A stretch of DNA of 64,000 nucleotides from the NCBI GenBank assembly GCA_947000775.1, contig CAMQGK010000239.1, positions 248,001-312,000 on the forward strand. The letters are read 5' to 3'. The notes beneath the pieces were generated by a model. The model was given only the letters and a program-made list of their open reading frames with translations. It was not told the DNA's origin and searched no databases. The stretch comes from Pterois miles (lineage: Eukaryota; Chordata; Actinopteri; Perciformes; Scorpaenidae). The position numbers were made by a program, and so were the translations under genes. Numbering within the stretch: the stretch's first letter is position 1; each line of letters starts with the position of its first letter. Of the stretch, positions 22,211 to 35,109 are shown piece by piece.

Positions 22211-23700
22211 TACTGACTGTAGTCCAGATCTCAGAGCCACCCTTCACATTAGTGCAGACAAGTTCTATGTTTAGTCTTCTGAGGTAAATCACTTCTATTT
22301 GTTTTCTTTTTTAATGAATATGCTCTGAGTCTTTTCAATCCAGGGATCATTTGTTCTTGTTTTTCAACTGACAATCAAACTGGGTCTTGTTACTGAATTG
22401 TGTTCATATTTATTGATAACAAACATTAGGGTCTTAAGAAACAAATATACAAATACTCAGCATTAAATATTAAAATCAAATTTGGTCCAGCACTCATTTT
22501 TCCATTTCATATTTTTGATCCAAGTCTAAAAGTGTCATAAATTTCGTGTTTGATATCTGATTCTAAATCAAATAACATAATTTGTTTTTTAACACATTTA
22601 AATGTATATGTCCTGTTTAATTATCAGCCTTAATTTATTTATTTCAATAGTTATTCATTTACTTCCATATATATTTCAACATTTATTTATTTTTATTTTG
22701 TTATTTTTTCCATGAATTTATTCTGTATTCATTTACTTATTCTTGTACTTATACATTTATTTATACAATTTTTTTCTGCAGAAAATGTAGGTAACAACTA
22801 AAAGCAAATGTGCTGTCTATCAATTTTTATTAAATTATTTCAATATTTATTAATTTCTTTACATGTATGCATTTCTGTATTTATTAATTTATTCTTCTAT
22901 TTATTTATTCTTATATTTATACAATTATTTATGCAATTTTTCTTTTATTTATTTATTTATTTATTTATTTATCAGATCAAGCCCCCCACAGCTCCTAATG
23001 GGATAAGCGGTTGAAGATGGATTAATGGATGGATTTATTTATGTAGCATCAACATAAGCAAAAAAAGAAAAAATGTGCTGAGTTACCTCACCTGGTAGAA
23101 CAGGTGCCCCATGCATCGAGGATTAGCTCAGCAGCTGGAGGTTCAATTGATTTTTTTTTTATTTAAATTTTCAATTTAATTTTCAACTTTTATTTATTTA
23201 TGTCAATATTTATTCAATTATTTACATTTACATTTAAGCATTTATTTATTCTTTTATTTATTTTTCCATGTATTTATGTCTGTACTTTTTCATTTATCCT
23301 TGTATTTTATTATACATTTTTTCATATAATTTTCTTTATTCTTTATTTATTCATTTATTTACTTATCTATGCGGCATCAATATCAGCAACAAAACCAGCA
23401 TGACGCGAGGACGCTCAATTGTATATGTATATTTATTAATTTAGTCATTTATTTATTTATATGTTTAATCATGCAATTTTCTTTTCTTTTTTCTGTATCT
23501 ATTTATTTATTTAGTCATTTCAGCAGCATCATCAGCCACAACACCAACAAACAGGACTCTCTCTCTCCCACCACCGTCACTGCCTCTGTCAAACCAGCAT
23601 CAGCTCTGTCCGGCCAGCACTGGATGTATTCCTCTATTCCACCATCGTCCTCTGACAACACGTCACCTCGTCAGATTTCACAATGAGGCTTGTCCTTGAG
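22211..23700. repeat. ATTT/TTTA-rich low-complexity tract with S2 SINE tail
   Basis: Repeated short runs of TATT/ATTT from 22620 to 23520, giving chance frames rich in Phe/Leu/Ile. 22980-23034 is the 3' tail of an S2 repeat (CCTAATGGGATAAGCGGTTG ... GGATGGATTT). No gene. Confidence 0.75.
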
Positions 23701-23929
23701 AAACACTCCTTCCATCAGGATGTGAGGTTAGAGGTAAAGATAAGTAAATCAACACTGGGGGAACACAGGAACGGAGCCTGATTTAAAATCTGTTGCTTTA
23801 AGTTATATAATTCTCATTATGTTTATCAGGAGACAGGCTAGTTGAGTTTGTCACATATTTTTTTAAGCGCCACTTGGCCTCCACAAGTAATATGTTTAAT
23901 GCATTTACAGTATATAATACCTGTTCCGA

Positions 23930-24308
23930 TGCCTCCGGTTCTGTTTGAGTCGATGCCACAGCCAGCACCTGTTCTGGTGCCTCCAGTTTTGGCTGGGTCG
24001 AAACCGCAGCCAGCGCTTGTTTCAGTGCCTCCCGTTCCGGTTGGGTCGACGCCACAGCCAGAGCCTTTTCCGTTGCCTCCAGTTTCGGCTGGGTTGACGT
24101 CACAGCCAGCGCCTGTTGTGCCTCAAGTTCTGGTGCCTTAAGTTCCGGTTGGGTCGCCGCCGCCGCCAGCACCTGTTCCTGTGCCTCCAGTTTCGGCCGG
24201 GTTGACGTCACAGCCAGCGCCTGTTCCGGTGCCTCAAGTTCTGGTGCCTCAAGGTCTGGTGCCTCAAGTTCTGGTGCCTTAAGTTCCAGTTGGGTCGACG
24301 CCACAGCC
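23930..24308. repeat. 48-bp minisatellite, 16-residue proline repeat in plus frame
   Basis: About eight imperfect units, for example CCTCCAGTTTCGGCTGGGTT and GCCTCAAGTTCTGGTGCC. On the plus strand they read PPVSAGLTSQPAPV-type repeats with two stops; the minus strand also stays open (LEAPEQALAVTST). It abuts array exon A at the sequence CCACAGCCAG|AGACTC, where other monomers have an intron and an acceptor. The left inverted arm retains only one unit. Confidence 0.85.
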
Positions 24309-26597
24309 AGAGACTCAGGCTGAGTGTTGCTGTAGTTCAGTGGCTCCTTTACACCCTTACAACAATGAAGAAATGCTGATTCCCGACCAGGTCAGATGGA
24401 TGACGGACCACAAGATGGACACAACGGAAGGACACGCCTGTCTGTTTTTGTTAAGTAAGTAAGCTGCACATTAAAGGAACATTTTGTCATTTTGGGAAAT
24501 ATGCATATTCACTTTCTAGCCAACAGTTAGACATGAAGATTGTTACCACTGTAAATATGTAGCTGCAGCCAGCTTCACATGCTACACATGTTTTCCAGAC
24601 TCATATAACCTGTGACACCGCTGATTAATGCAGATTTATTTAGATATGAATTAGTCTTCGTAGTTGATTATTATAGCTGAAGTCTGGGAGACACTGACAG
24701 CAGACCAAGAGAAGGATCCACATTCCTGACTTGTTTCTGATCTCACAGGACAGGACTCTTCCCGGAGAGTGGACGACAACCGAACCACACCAAGCCAGCA
24801 GCATCACACAACCAGTCTGATGTGAGGAAGCTCCAGCACCACAGCAGTCCACTCAACACACTGAACCACCTTCAGCTCCACACTTTACACACTGCACTGA
24901 TTTAATGTTGAATTCAATCAAATAAAACAAAAACTCAGCCATGCAACATGATCCTGTGTTCATTCTCATACTGATGTTGGTTAACATGAATCTTCTTCAG
25001 TAGTAAATCAGTTGAAGGTTACATTCAAGGTGTAGACGCTCGAACAACTTTGTCACCAGGAGCCTGTTTCAAGAAGCTGATATATACAAGTATATATATA
25101 TTTATAACAACAACAACAACACATGTAATTCCTCCTCCATCACACACAATGGTGGAATAAATATTTAGATCCTTTACTTTAGTAATAGGGCTGACTCTGA
25201 AAATAATCCACTACAACTAAATGTCTGGCAGTCAAATCAAGCAAAAGTATCTAATGTAGTATTTCAGCAAAATATACTTAAAGTACTTAAAGTAAAAGTA
25301 CTCATTCAGCAGTAAAATGTTCCCTGTCAGTGTTTTACTATTACATCTGATGTTTCTGGATTAATATTACTGCTGCATTAATGCTTATGTTGTATTTTAC
25401 TGCTGTAGATGTTTAACTTTGTGCTAATTTTAACTCCTTCATATCTTGTTGGGTAATTTAATTTACAACGATGCATCATAGGCTATAAGATCATATGTTT
25501 GTAGCATCGTTCCAGCTGATCTAAGAGGGTTTTTAATGAGTTTATTTAGCTCAAGAAGGAGGAAAATTTATTCAACACATAAAGGGACACGTCATCCTTC
25601 AGTTTATCTCAAACATTAAAAAATCAGCACATCTGGAGTTATGTGGTTTTCACTGGACAGGAAGGAAACCTAAGCTGTAAAGTAACTAAAGCTGTCAGAT
25701 AAATGTAGTGGAGTAAAAAGTACAGTATTTACCTCTGAGATGTAGTAGATAGAAGTATGTATATATCTATATTTATATATATGGCTTAGACCTATCATTA
25801 CCATCTCATATTTTCTTGGTCAGGTTACAAAAAACATGAACAAGTGTTATTTTATATAACTTGTGAGTTTCAGGCGAAGCTACATGCATCATATGAAACT
25901 ACAAAAACCTAAGGATTCCTACCAACCATGTCACACCTACGTGTCGCAAATGAGGTTAAAGACCGCTCCAAACTTGCCCTAAATGTTGGCAAGGAAAAGC
26001 TGTCATGGCCATTTTCAGACGTGTCCCGTGACCTCTGACCTCAAGATATGTAAATGAAAATGGGTTCTATGGGTACCCACGAGACTGTTGAGCTTGAGTT
26101 TGCCATGTTATGATTTGAGCATATTTTTTTATGCTAAATGCAGTACTTAAAGCGGCATACTTGTCCACTCCCATTTTGAAAAGAGTTTTAAATGGGCAAT
26201 CGTGACTGATTGCGATTGAATCTTTTTAATCGATCGACATTATTAATAATAATATAGTAATAAAACCACAGCTGATTATGACTGACACTGTAACAGGCTT
26301 AATGAATTAATAGGAAGGCGTTGCCAGAGATTACTGATACCGGCCGGTACACGTGCCAACATGTGAAAAAAAAAGTACTGGCATTTATTTTTTTCCACTT
26401 CAAGCAGTGTTGACAGTGTAATGAATACATGAGGGAGGAAGTTAGTAAATTTGTTCTCCCTGCGTATGATTCAGGGCGTTCGTCTCTGAGAGAATCCAGT
26501 GATACAGAGGTCATATTGTTGCTGAAGCCGTCTTATACATGGCAAATTCTTCTAGTGGCCATAAGGCCTTCATTCATCCATCTCTCAGGCTGAAGAA
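24251..26597. repeat. Right arm of large inverted duplication
   Basis: Mirror of window positions 1-2172 with few substitutions. Includes one array monomer (24309-24990) and the third R1 repeat copy at 25950-26100. Its outer edge runs into LINE sequence at about 26580, and the other arm reaches the same LINE edge at base 1. Confidence 0.9.
24309..24990 (+). repeat. Array monomer in right arm, with MITE segment
   Basis: Exon A at 24309-24455 (divergent end, CTGTTTTTGTTAAGTAAG), then the MITE fragment from 24470 and exon B near 24749-24900. It has the 8-bp insertion in exon A. Unlike the left arm it keeps the MITE fragment. Confidence 0.85.
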
Positions 26598-27330
26598 GGT
26601 ACCACAACTCTGGAAGACCTCCTGCATCGTCCCAGTGCTCAAGAAAGGACTCCCTAGCACCCCCAATGACCACAGGCCAGTCGCTCTGACATTACACGTC
26701 ATGAAGATCTTGGAGAGACTGGCCCTGCAGCACCTCAGGCCCCTGGTGAGCGACTCCCTGGACCCCCTACAGTTTGCATACCAGGCAAACATTGGCGTGG
26801 ACGACGCCATCATCTACATGCTCCACAGAGCCTACACGCACCCGGAGAAGCCGCAGAGCACAGTGAAAATCATGTTCTTCGACTTCTCCAGTGCATTCAA
26901 CACAGTCCAACCGCACCGGCTAGCTGAGAAGCTCTCAGCTATGCAGGTAGACCACGACCTGGTGGACTGGATTACGGACTACCTCACCAGCAGACCACAG
27001 TATGTCAGACTGCAGGGCAGCCTGTCTGACGTGCTGGTGAGCAACATCGGTGCTCCCCAGGGAACTGTGCTGTCACCGTTCCTGTTAACCACGATGCTAT
27101 GCTATGCATATGCAATACCCACCCATCTGCTGCACTTTACTTATTACTGTTTTACTTATTTATTTTATTGCCAATTTCCTTCATTGCACCTTCTTTTCCT
27201 TCATTGCACCTTCTCTTTTACTTTTTACTTATTGTATTCATCTGTACTGTTGTTGCTGCTGCGATGACACCTGAATTTCCCTCTGGGGATTAATAAAGGT
27301 TCATCTTATCTTATCTTACCTCATCTTACT
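26580..27330 (+). pseudogene. CR1/L2/Rex-like LINE: RT fragment joined to 3' end
   Basis: Codons from 26590 give an RT with FFDFSSAFNT (motif A), a YQANIGVDDAIIYMLHRAY block and GAPQGTVLSPFL (motif B). The frame then passes abruptly at about 27090 into 3' UTR-like sequence ending CTCTGGGGATTAATAAAGG and ATCTT repeats. The catalytic YADD-containing region and all downstream protein are missing. An internal deletion joined the RT to the 3' tail, and the endonuclease is absent. Confidence 0.8.
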
Positions 27331-28676
27331 CCTCCAATTTTACACATGAAAGAGGGGCCCACCGCTGATTTTAGCACAGGTAATGTTTTTAATTTTAATT
27401 TTATGTCAGTGCAACCCTTTAACCCTGACAGATGCTGCAAGGATGACCTATTTTTGTAGGCCAACCAGGAGGTGAGCATCGCCCTGATTCCCTCAACAAA
27501 CAATCTCTGCAGCAAACAAATGTTTATGAAACTTGTACATTTCATTCAGCACAGATAATCTTCCCAAATGAACACCGCTTTTATAATTTTTCAAGTGTGA
27601 AAAAGCTAATGTTACGCGAAAAACAAACTACAAGTTGGCGTGATGACGTTTTGTAATTAATCTCTTTTAGCCACTACTGATGTATTTTATATCATAAGAA
27701 AAATAAAATCTCTTAAATTTGTGTAAACAGCAGAGCTGTGTAATGCTTCTAACTAAACCCCCCATTCAAAAACCGGAAACGGAAGTGCTAAATGCCAACT
27801 CATTTCCTGTCGCTCTCCATTTCATGTCTCCATTTTATATATATATATATATATTACAAGGAGCTCCCTCTCCCTGTAAAATTGAGGGGTTTGCTCCAAA
27901 CTACACTCGTTAGCTAACGTGGTCCTGTACAGTAAGGTAAGTCTGTCAGTCTGTGTTTAGCTCTGTTTAAATAGTGCAATAATTCGTTTTTTTGCCGGTA
28001 AAAACTGTGTATGTTGTAGGTTAAAGGGTAACGTTACCACAGCAAATGCTTCTGTGACAATACTGACCGCGAGTAATGTGTTGTTAACTTGTTTAGCACA
28101 CGATAGCTAATGTTAGCTAGCTAATGTTTTAGCTTGTTTCTGCTTCCTTTTCATGAGGATTCTCCGTGGTGCAACGTTAGCCTGCTCGCTAACCAACTGT
28201 TAGTTTGTACTTTTACACCACAGTAATTATAAAAACGCCTTTTAAAATTATTTTCTGTCCAATTTCAGTGGCAAAACACGAATTAGCGCAATACATCGAC
28301 AAATAATGCAACCTTTATTTTGAAGTCTGTAACCGGAAGTTGCTTTCTTTCTTTCTAAACTGACTTAAACAGCTGTCCCCTCCTCTCCAGCATCACACAC
28401 CGGCTCCCAGCTTTCCGCAGAGCCGAGCAGGAGTGCACCGCCGCGGGGAAGATGGCCTCAGTTTCCAGTAATAGTCCGAGCAGAGTGCGGTGGTGAATCC
28501 TGGCGGGTTTCGGGTTTCCTCCCAGTGTTTTCCTCCCTGAGCATGAGAAGACAGCCCGCAGCAGCGGTCGCTCTCAGACTACTACAGGACAGACTGCACT
28601 GCGTGATGCAGACCAGAGTCCAAGAGTTGACATCCTGCTGCCAGGAGGTGATGGTCACAGTCACATGGTCAGTGAT
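27331..28676 (+). promoter_or_regulatory. Candidate promoter / first-exon region
   Basis: ETS-like motifs AAACCGGAAACGGAAGTG (27770) and ACCGGAAGTT (28332), both resembling CCGGAAGT promoter sites. There is a good donor, AGTAAGGTAAGTCTGT, near 27934, then CpG-richer sequence to 28450 with ATGs at 28452 and 28541. These fit the 5' end of a plus-strand housekeeping-type gene, but the downstream exons are not identifiable and a SINE follows. Weak. Confidence 0.3.
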
Positions 28677-28980
28677 GGGGCGGCAGTAGCTCAGTCCGTA
28701 AGGACTTGGGTTAGGATGTGGAGTTCAAATCCCCCATGGACCAAGACCAACTGGTTGCTGGAGAGGTGCCAGTTTACCTCTTGGGCACTGCCGAGGTGCC
28801 CCTGAGCAAGGCACCAAACCCCCAACTGCTCTGGGCGCTTGTCAGGAGCAGCCCCATCACTCTGACATCTCTCCATTGACATGTATATGTACTGTGTGAA
28901 CTGTACTGTGTGAACAACAGAGTGTAAATCTGAATTTCCCCACTGTGGGACTAATAAAGGAATATCTTTCTTTTTTCTTC
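28677..28980 (+). mobile_element. tRNA-derived SINE S1, copy 2
   Basis: Full-length S1 copy: GGGGCGGCAGTAGCTCAGTC head, B box GAGTTCAAATCCC, the GAGGTGCCCCTGAGCAAGGC segment lost in copy 1, and tail GGGACTAATAAAGGAATATC with TTTC repeats. Confidence 0.85.
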
Positions 28981-30499
28981 TTTCTTTCTCCTCCTCGCTC
29001 CTCTGCTCACCTGTTGCTCTGTCACAGTTGATTCATTTGCTTTTGGTGCAACTCTGTGCGTCAAACTGCGCATTCACCGGGGCTGTTGCGTGTTTGTTTT
29101 TATCTTACAGGACATCTAACGCTGGGACTGTTTGTATTTAATCCCGGAGGAGTTCAGCTGTAATTTCAACAATGATCTGACGGCTGTAAAGTGAGACAAA
29201 CATTAGTAGAAGTCACCTGGCGTCGCCATCTAATTGGCTGTCTGCGCGGCTCATGATGGCCAATAACAGCGAGCTACAAGTGAGTTTCTCAACTTTGACA
29301 TTTGTCATTACTTACTGCGTTAACGCTGCTGTGTTGATGTGTATACAAGATCCAAATGTGGTGAAACATCTGGAGAGGAGATCTTTTCAATTGAGTCCTG
29401 TTGATGGTTGTAGTGGTGGGAGGAGGTCTGTGGTGGAATTACTCTGATGAGGGATAGTCTTCTCTAAAGGGCTATTTTGTATGATTTAGTATTGCATTTC
29501 CATACGGTAAGACAGCTTCAAACTGAAGCTGCCGAGGCCAAGGCAGCCTGACTTTTGTAATAATTTTGTCATGATACTGGAATGTCTAACCTCAATACAA
29601 GACCTTGAAAAAAATGACCGCATAAAAGTTGTGACTTTTATTGAAGGATAAATAGCAGAATGTGTGTCAACGCATTGTCGGAGAGAAGAGAGAGTAGAAA
29701 GGGTACCTGTGTATTGATACTGGGGAAAATGAGAATTAAAACCGCTCAGTATTGATATGTCTCGGTACTTTGATATTTTTGGCAACACTACAAGTAACTA
29801 CTCAAATAAATAGAATGAAGTATGTAAGTATGTAAGTAATGAAGAATGAAGATAAAGTACAGAAAACCATTTATTATGAATGTAAATGTGAAGCAGAATA
29901 ATATTAAAGTAAAAAAGGAGGAGTGCTGCCAGCTCCTCTAAATGTGTGCACTCCCAATCAGACTGAAGTTCCATTACTAGTTTGACATTTTGATTTCACA
30001 AACAATAAGAGGATAAACACACAGATAACATGACCACTACAGCCACTACTTCCTATTTCCAAATTAGATGCAATGATTTCCCATCCGTGACCCAGTAGTT
30101 GCCCTCAAGTGTAGTCTGGGGTGAGTCATGGAAGGCGTTATGGTGACAGAGCCTCTGGTCTAATGTAGAGAGGTTGGGTTACAGTTCCCCCGGCGTCAGC
30201 CTATTTAAGATAAGATAAGATAAGATCTGGATGCATTGGAGGGAAATGTTAAAAATTAAAGGCTGAGTGGCAGATCAGTTCAAGTCAGCAGGCATCACTC
30301 TTTAGTTAGTGACCCCTGTCACAAGGTTAAACTGCTGCAGAGAGACCGTGCAGTGGTCGACGCAGATGAAATGGAAATGCATGTGATTAATTAACAAGCC
30401 ACTCATATCTCCTGTATCACACATTAGATTGTGTGGGTTTGGTTTCACACAACTCATATGCGGGGAGAGCAAAAAGTGTGAAGAAGTAAAGAAAAGTCA
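28981..30499. other. No firm gene; minor exon candidate and GATA microsatellite
   Basis: At 29253 an ATG reads MMANNSELQ up to a GTGAGTTT donor at about 29280, a possible tiny first exon. A short AAGATAAGATAAGATAAGAT run lies at about 30208. Otherwise nothing recognised. Confidence 0.35.
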
Positions 30500-33400
30500 G
30501 GCACAGACTAAGAGAAGGATCGACATCCCGGAGAGTGGACTTGAACTGAACCACACCAAGCCAGCAGCATCACACAACCAGTCTGATGTGAGGAAGCTCC
30601 AGCACCACAGCAGTCCACTCAACACACTGAACCACCTTCAGCTCCACACTTTACACACTGGACTGATCTCATGTTTATGTCAGTCAACAAAACAAAAACT
30701 CAGCCATGTAACATGATCCTGTGTTCAGTCTCATACTGATGTTGGTTAACATGAATCTTCTTCAGTAGTAAATCAGTTGAAGGTTATATAAAACACCATT
30801 ATTTATTTGTATTTTTTACAGAGACTCAGACTGAGTGTTGCTGTAGTTCAGCGGCTCCTTTACAACAATGAAGAAATGCTGATTCCCGACCAGGTCAGAT
30901 GGATGACGGACCACAAGACGGACAGACCGGAAGGAAACGCCTGTGTTTTCGTGGACTAGGTAAGTAAGCTGCACATTAAAGGAACATTTTGTCATTTTGG
31001 GAAATATGCATATTGATTTTTTAGCCAACAGTTAAACAAGAAGATTTTTACCACTGCAAATATGTAGCTGCAGCCAGCTTCAGTAGTGTCAAAGATGAAG
31101 CCTACACATGTTTTCCAGACTCGTATAACCTGTGACACCAATGATCAATGCAGATTTATTTTGACATGAATTAGTCTTCATAGTTGATTATTATAGCTGA
31201 AGTCTAGGAGACACTGACAGCAGACCAAGAGAAGGATCCACATTCCTGACTTTTTTCTGATCTCAGGACAGGACTCTTCCCAGAGAGTGGACGACAACCG
31301 AACCACACCAAGCCAGCAGCATCACACAACCAGTCTGATGTGAGGAAGCTCCAGCACCACAGCAGTCCACTCAACACACTGAACTGCCTTCAGCTCCACA
31401 CTTTACACACTGGACTGATCTCATGTTTATATTAGTCAAAATAACAAAAACTCAGCCATGTAACATGATCCTGTGTTCAGTCTCATATTTATGTTGGGTA
31501 ACATGAATCTTCTAAAGTAGTAAATCAGTTGAAGGTTATATAAAACACCATTATTTATTTGTATTTTTGCAGAGACTCGGACTGAGTGTTGCTGTAGTTC
31601 AGTGGCTCCTTTACAACAATGAAGATATGCTGATTCCCGACCAGGTCAGATGGATGACGGACCACAAGACGGACAGAACGGCAGGAAATGCCTGTGTTTT
31701 CGTGGACTAGGTAAGTAAGCTGCACATTAAAGGAACATTTTGTCATTTTGGGAAATATGCATATTGATTTCCTAGCCAACAGTTGGATAAGAAGATTGTC
31801 ACCACTGTAAATATGTAGCTGCAGCCAGCTTCAGTAGTGTCAAAGATGAAGCCTACACATGTTTTCCAGACTCATATAACCTGTGACAACACTGATCAAT
31901 GCAGATTTATTTCGACATGAATTAGTCTTCGTAGTTGATTATTATAGCTGAAGTCTGGGAGACACTGACAGCAGACTAAGAGAAGGATCCACATTCCTGA
32001 CTTGTTTCTGATCTCACAGGACAGGACTCTTCCCGGAGAGTGGACGACAACCGAACCACACCAAGCCAGCAGCATCACACAACCAGTCTGATGTGAGGAA
32101 GCTCCAGCACCACAGCAGTCCACTCAACACACTGAACCACCTTCAGCTCCACACTTTACACACTGGACTGATCTCATGTTTATATTAGTCAAAATAACAA
32201 AAACTCAGCCATGTAACATGATCCTGTGTTCAGTCTCATACTGATGTTGGTTAACATTAATCTTCTTCAGTGGTAAATAAGTTGAAGGTTATATAAAACA
32301 CCATTATTTATTTGTATTTTTGCAGAGACTCGGACTGAGTGTTGCTGTAGTTCAGCGGCTCCTTTACAACAATGAAGATATGCTGATTCCCGACCAGGTC
32401 AGATGGATGACGGACCACAAGACGGACAGAACGGAAGGAAATGCCTGTGTTTTTGTGGACTAGGTAAGTAAGCTGCACTCTAAAGGAACATTTTGTCATT
32501 TTGGGAAATATGCATATTGATTTTTTAGCCAACAGTTAAACAAGAAGATTTTTACCACTGCAAATATGTAGCTGCAGCCAGCTTCAGTAGTGTCAAAGAT
32601 GAAGCCTACACAAGTTTTCCAGACTCATATAACCTGTGACACCACTGATCAATGCAGATTTAATTCCACATGAATTAGTCTTCGTAGTTGATTTTTTTAA
32701 ATTGAAGTCTGGGAGACACTGACAGCAGACCAAGAGAAGGATCCACATTCCTGACTTGTTTCTGATCTCACAGGACAGGACTCTTCCCGGAGAGTGGACC
32801 TGAACCGAACTACACCAAGCCAGCAGCATCACACAACCAGTCTGATGTGAGGAAGCTCCAGCACCACAGCAGTCCACTCAACACACTGAACCGCCTTCAG
32901 CTCCACACTTTACACACTGGACTGATCTCATGTTTATATTAGTCAAAATAACAAAAACTCAGCGATGTAACATGATCCTGTGTTCAGTCTCATTCCGATG
33001 ATGGTTGACATGAATCTTCTTCAGTAGTAAATCAGTTGAAGGTTATATAAAACACCATTATTTATTTATATTTTTACAGAGTCTCAGACTGAGTGTTGCT
33101 GGAGTTCAGCAGCTCCTTCACTACAATGAAGAAATGCTGATTCCCGACCAGGTCAGATGGATGACGGACCACAAGACGGACAGACCGGAAGGAAACGCCT
33201 GTGTTTTCGTGGACTAGGTAAGTAAGCTGCACATTAAAGGAACATTTTGTCATTTTGGGAAATATGCATATTGATTTTTTAGCCAACAGTTAAACAAGAA
33301 GATTTTTACCACTGCAAATATGTAGCTGCAGCCAGCTTCAGTAGTGTCAAAGATGAAGCCTACACATGTTTTCCAGACTCGTATAACCTGTGACACCACT

Positions 33401-34745
33401 GATCAATGCAGATTTATTTCGACATGAATTAGTCTTCATAGTTGATTATTATAGCTGAAGTCTAGGAGACACTGACAGCAGACCAAGAGAAGGATCCACA
33501 TTCCTGACTTGTTTCTGATCTCACAGGACAGGACTCTTCCCAGAGAGTGGACGACAACCAAACCACGCCAAGCCAGCAGCATCGCACAACCAGTCTGATG
33601 TGAGGAAGCTCCAGCACCACAGCAGTCCACTCAACACACTGAACCACCTTCAGCTCCACACTTTACACACTGGACTGATCTCAAGTTTATATTAGTCAAA
33701 ATAACAAAAACTCAGCCATGTAACATGATCCTGTGTTCAGTCTCATACTGATGTTGGTTAACATGAATCTTCTTCAGTAGTAAATCAGTTGAAGTTTATA
33801 TAAAACACCATTATTTATTTGTATTTTTGCAGAGACTCGGACTGAGTGTTGCTGTAGTTCAGAGGCTCCTTTACACCTTTACAACAATGAAGATATGCTG
33901 ATTCCCGACCAGGTCAGATGGATGACGGACCACAAGACTGACAGAACGGAAGGAAATGCCTTTGTTTTTGTGGACTAGGTAAGTAAGCTGCACTCTAAAG
34001 GAACATTTTGTCATTTTAGGAAATATGCATATTGATTTTTTAGCCAACAGTTAAACAAGAAGATTTTTACCACTGCAAATTTGTAGCTGCAGCCAGCTTC
34101 AGTAGTGTCAAAGATGAAGCCTACACATGTTTTCCAGACTCATATAACCTGTGACACCACTGATCAATGCAGATTTAATTCCACATGAATTAGTCTTCGT
34201 AGTTGATTTTTTTTTAATTGAAGTCTGGGAGACACTGACAGCAGACTAAGAGAAGGATCCACATTCCTGACTTGTTTCTGATCTCACAGGACAGGTCTCT
34301 TCCCGAAGAGTGGACGACAACCGAACCACACCAAGCCAGCAGCATCACACAACCAGTCTGATGTGAGGAAGCTCCAGCACCACAGCAGTCCACTCAACAC
34401 ACTGAACTGCCTTCAGCTCCACACTTTACACACTGGACTGATGTAATGTTCATTTCAGTCAAAAAACACAAAAACTCAGCCATGTAACATGATCCTGTGT
34501 TCAGTCTCATACTGATGTTGGTTAACATGAATCTTCTTCAGTAGTAAATCAGTTGAAGGTTATATAAACACCATTATTTATTTGTATTTTTACAGAGACT
34601 CAGACTGAGTGTTGCTGTAGTTCAGTGGCTCCTTTACAACAATGAGGAAATGCTGATTCCCGACCAGGTCAGGTGGAAGACGGACCACAAGACGGACAGA
34701 ACGGCAGGAAACGCCTGTGTTTACGTGGCTGACGTAAGTAAGCTG
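30500..34745 (+). repeat. Tandem array block B, six exon-A copies
   Basis: Exon-A segments begin near 30821, 31571, 32324, 33078, 33831 and 34594 (spacing 750, 753, 754, 753, 763). Most end GTGTTTTCGTGGACTAG|GTAAGTAAG, with an in-frame TAG at the donor. The last copy instead ends TACGTGGCTGAC|GTAAGTAAG, open through the donor. The fifth has the 8-bp frame-shifting insertion. All are head-to-tail on the plus strand. Short minus-strand frames such as MAKKSICIFPKMTKC and MDCCGAGASSHQTG recur in each unit and are antisense by-products. Confidence 0.95.
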
Positions 34746-34782
34746 CGCTGTAAAGAAAGTTTTTTTCATTTTGGGTAATATG

Positions 34783-35109
34783 CATATTGATGCTGCACCA
34801 ATTCTGTCAAGATGAGTGGTCAAAGATTCAACCAGAAGCTTGTGGATGGCTACCAAAAGTCCTTAATTGAAGTGAAAATGGCCACGGCATATGTAACCAA
34901 ATGTCAGCATTGCTGTTTGTATATTTTTGACCCAGCAGATTTGGTCACATTTTCAGTTGACCCATAATAAAGTCATAAAAGACAAAGAAGTATCTGTTCC
35001 AGTCACTCTATCAGAGAAAAATCAGTGTTGTAGAAATAACTGGAAACTCAAGAGAGCCATGACATTATGTTCTTTACAAGTGTATGTAAACTTTTGTCCA
35101 CGACTGTAG
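34783..35109 (-). mobile_element. Tc1/mariner-like element end
   Basis: Read on the minus strand it begins TACAGTCGTGGACAAAAGTT then TACATACACTTGTAAAGAAC, a Tc1-family-type terminal repeat, and continues ~300 bp without coding capacity. The other end is truncated where it meets the array's last monomer at about 34783. Confidence 0.65.

Noticed and set aside
21533..23686. Several Phe/Leu/Ile/Tyr-rich ORFs that look like membrane proteins
   Set aside because: Produced by TATT/ATTT low-complexity DNA; no conserved pattern.
23798..24304. 168-codon minus ORF of LEAPEQALAVTST repeats
   Set aside because: A 48-bp minisatellite keeps several frames open by length; the plus strand continues into array exon A, and no start or splice context supports the minus frame.
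30816..34856. Repeated minus-strand frames (MAKKSICIFPKMTKC..., MDCCGAGASSHQTG...) in every array unit
   Set aside because: They are antisense to the exon-A and exon-B segments, recur only because the unit repeats, and cross the unit's splice sites.
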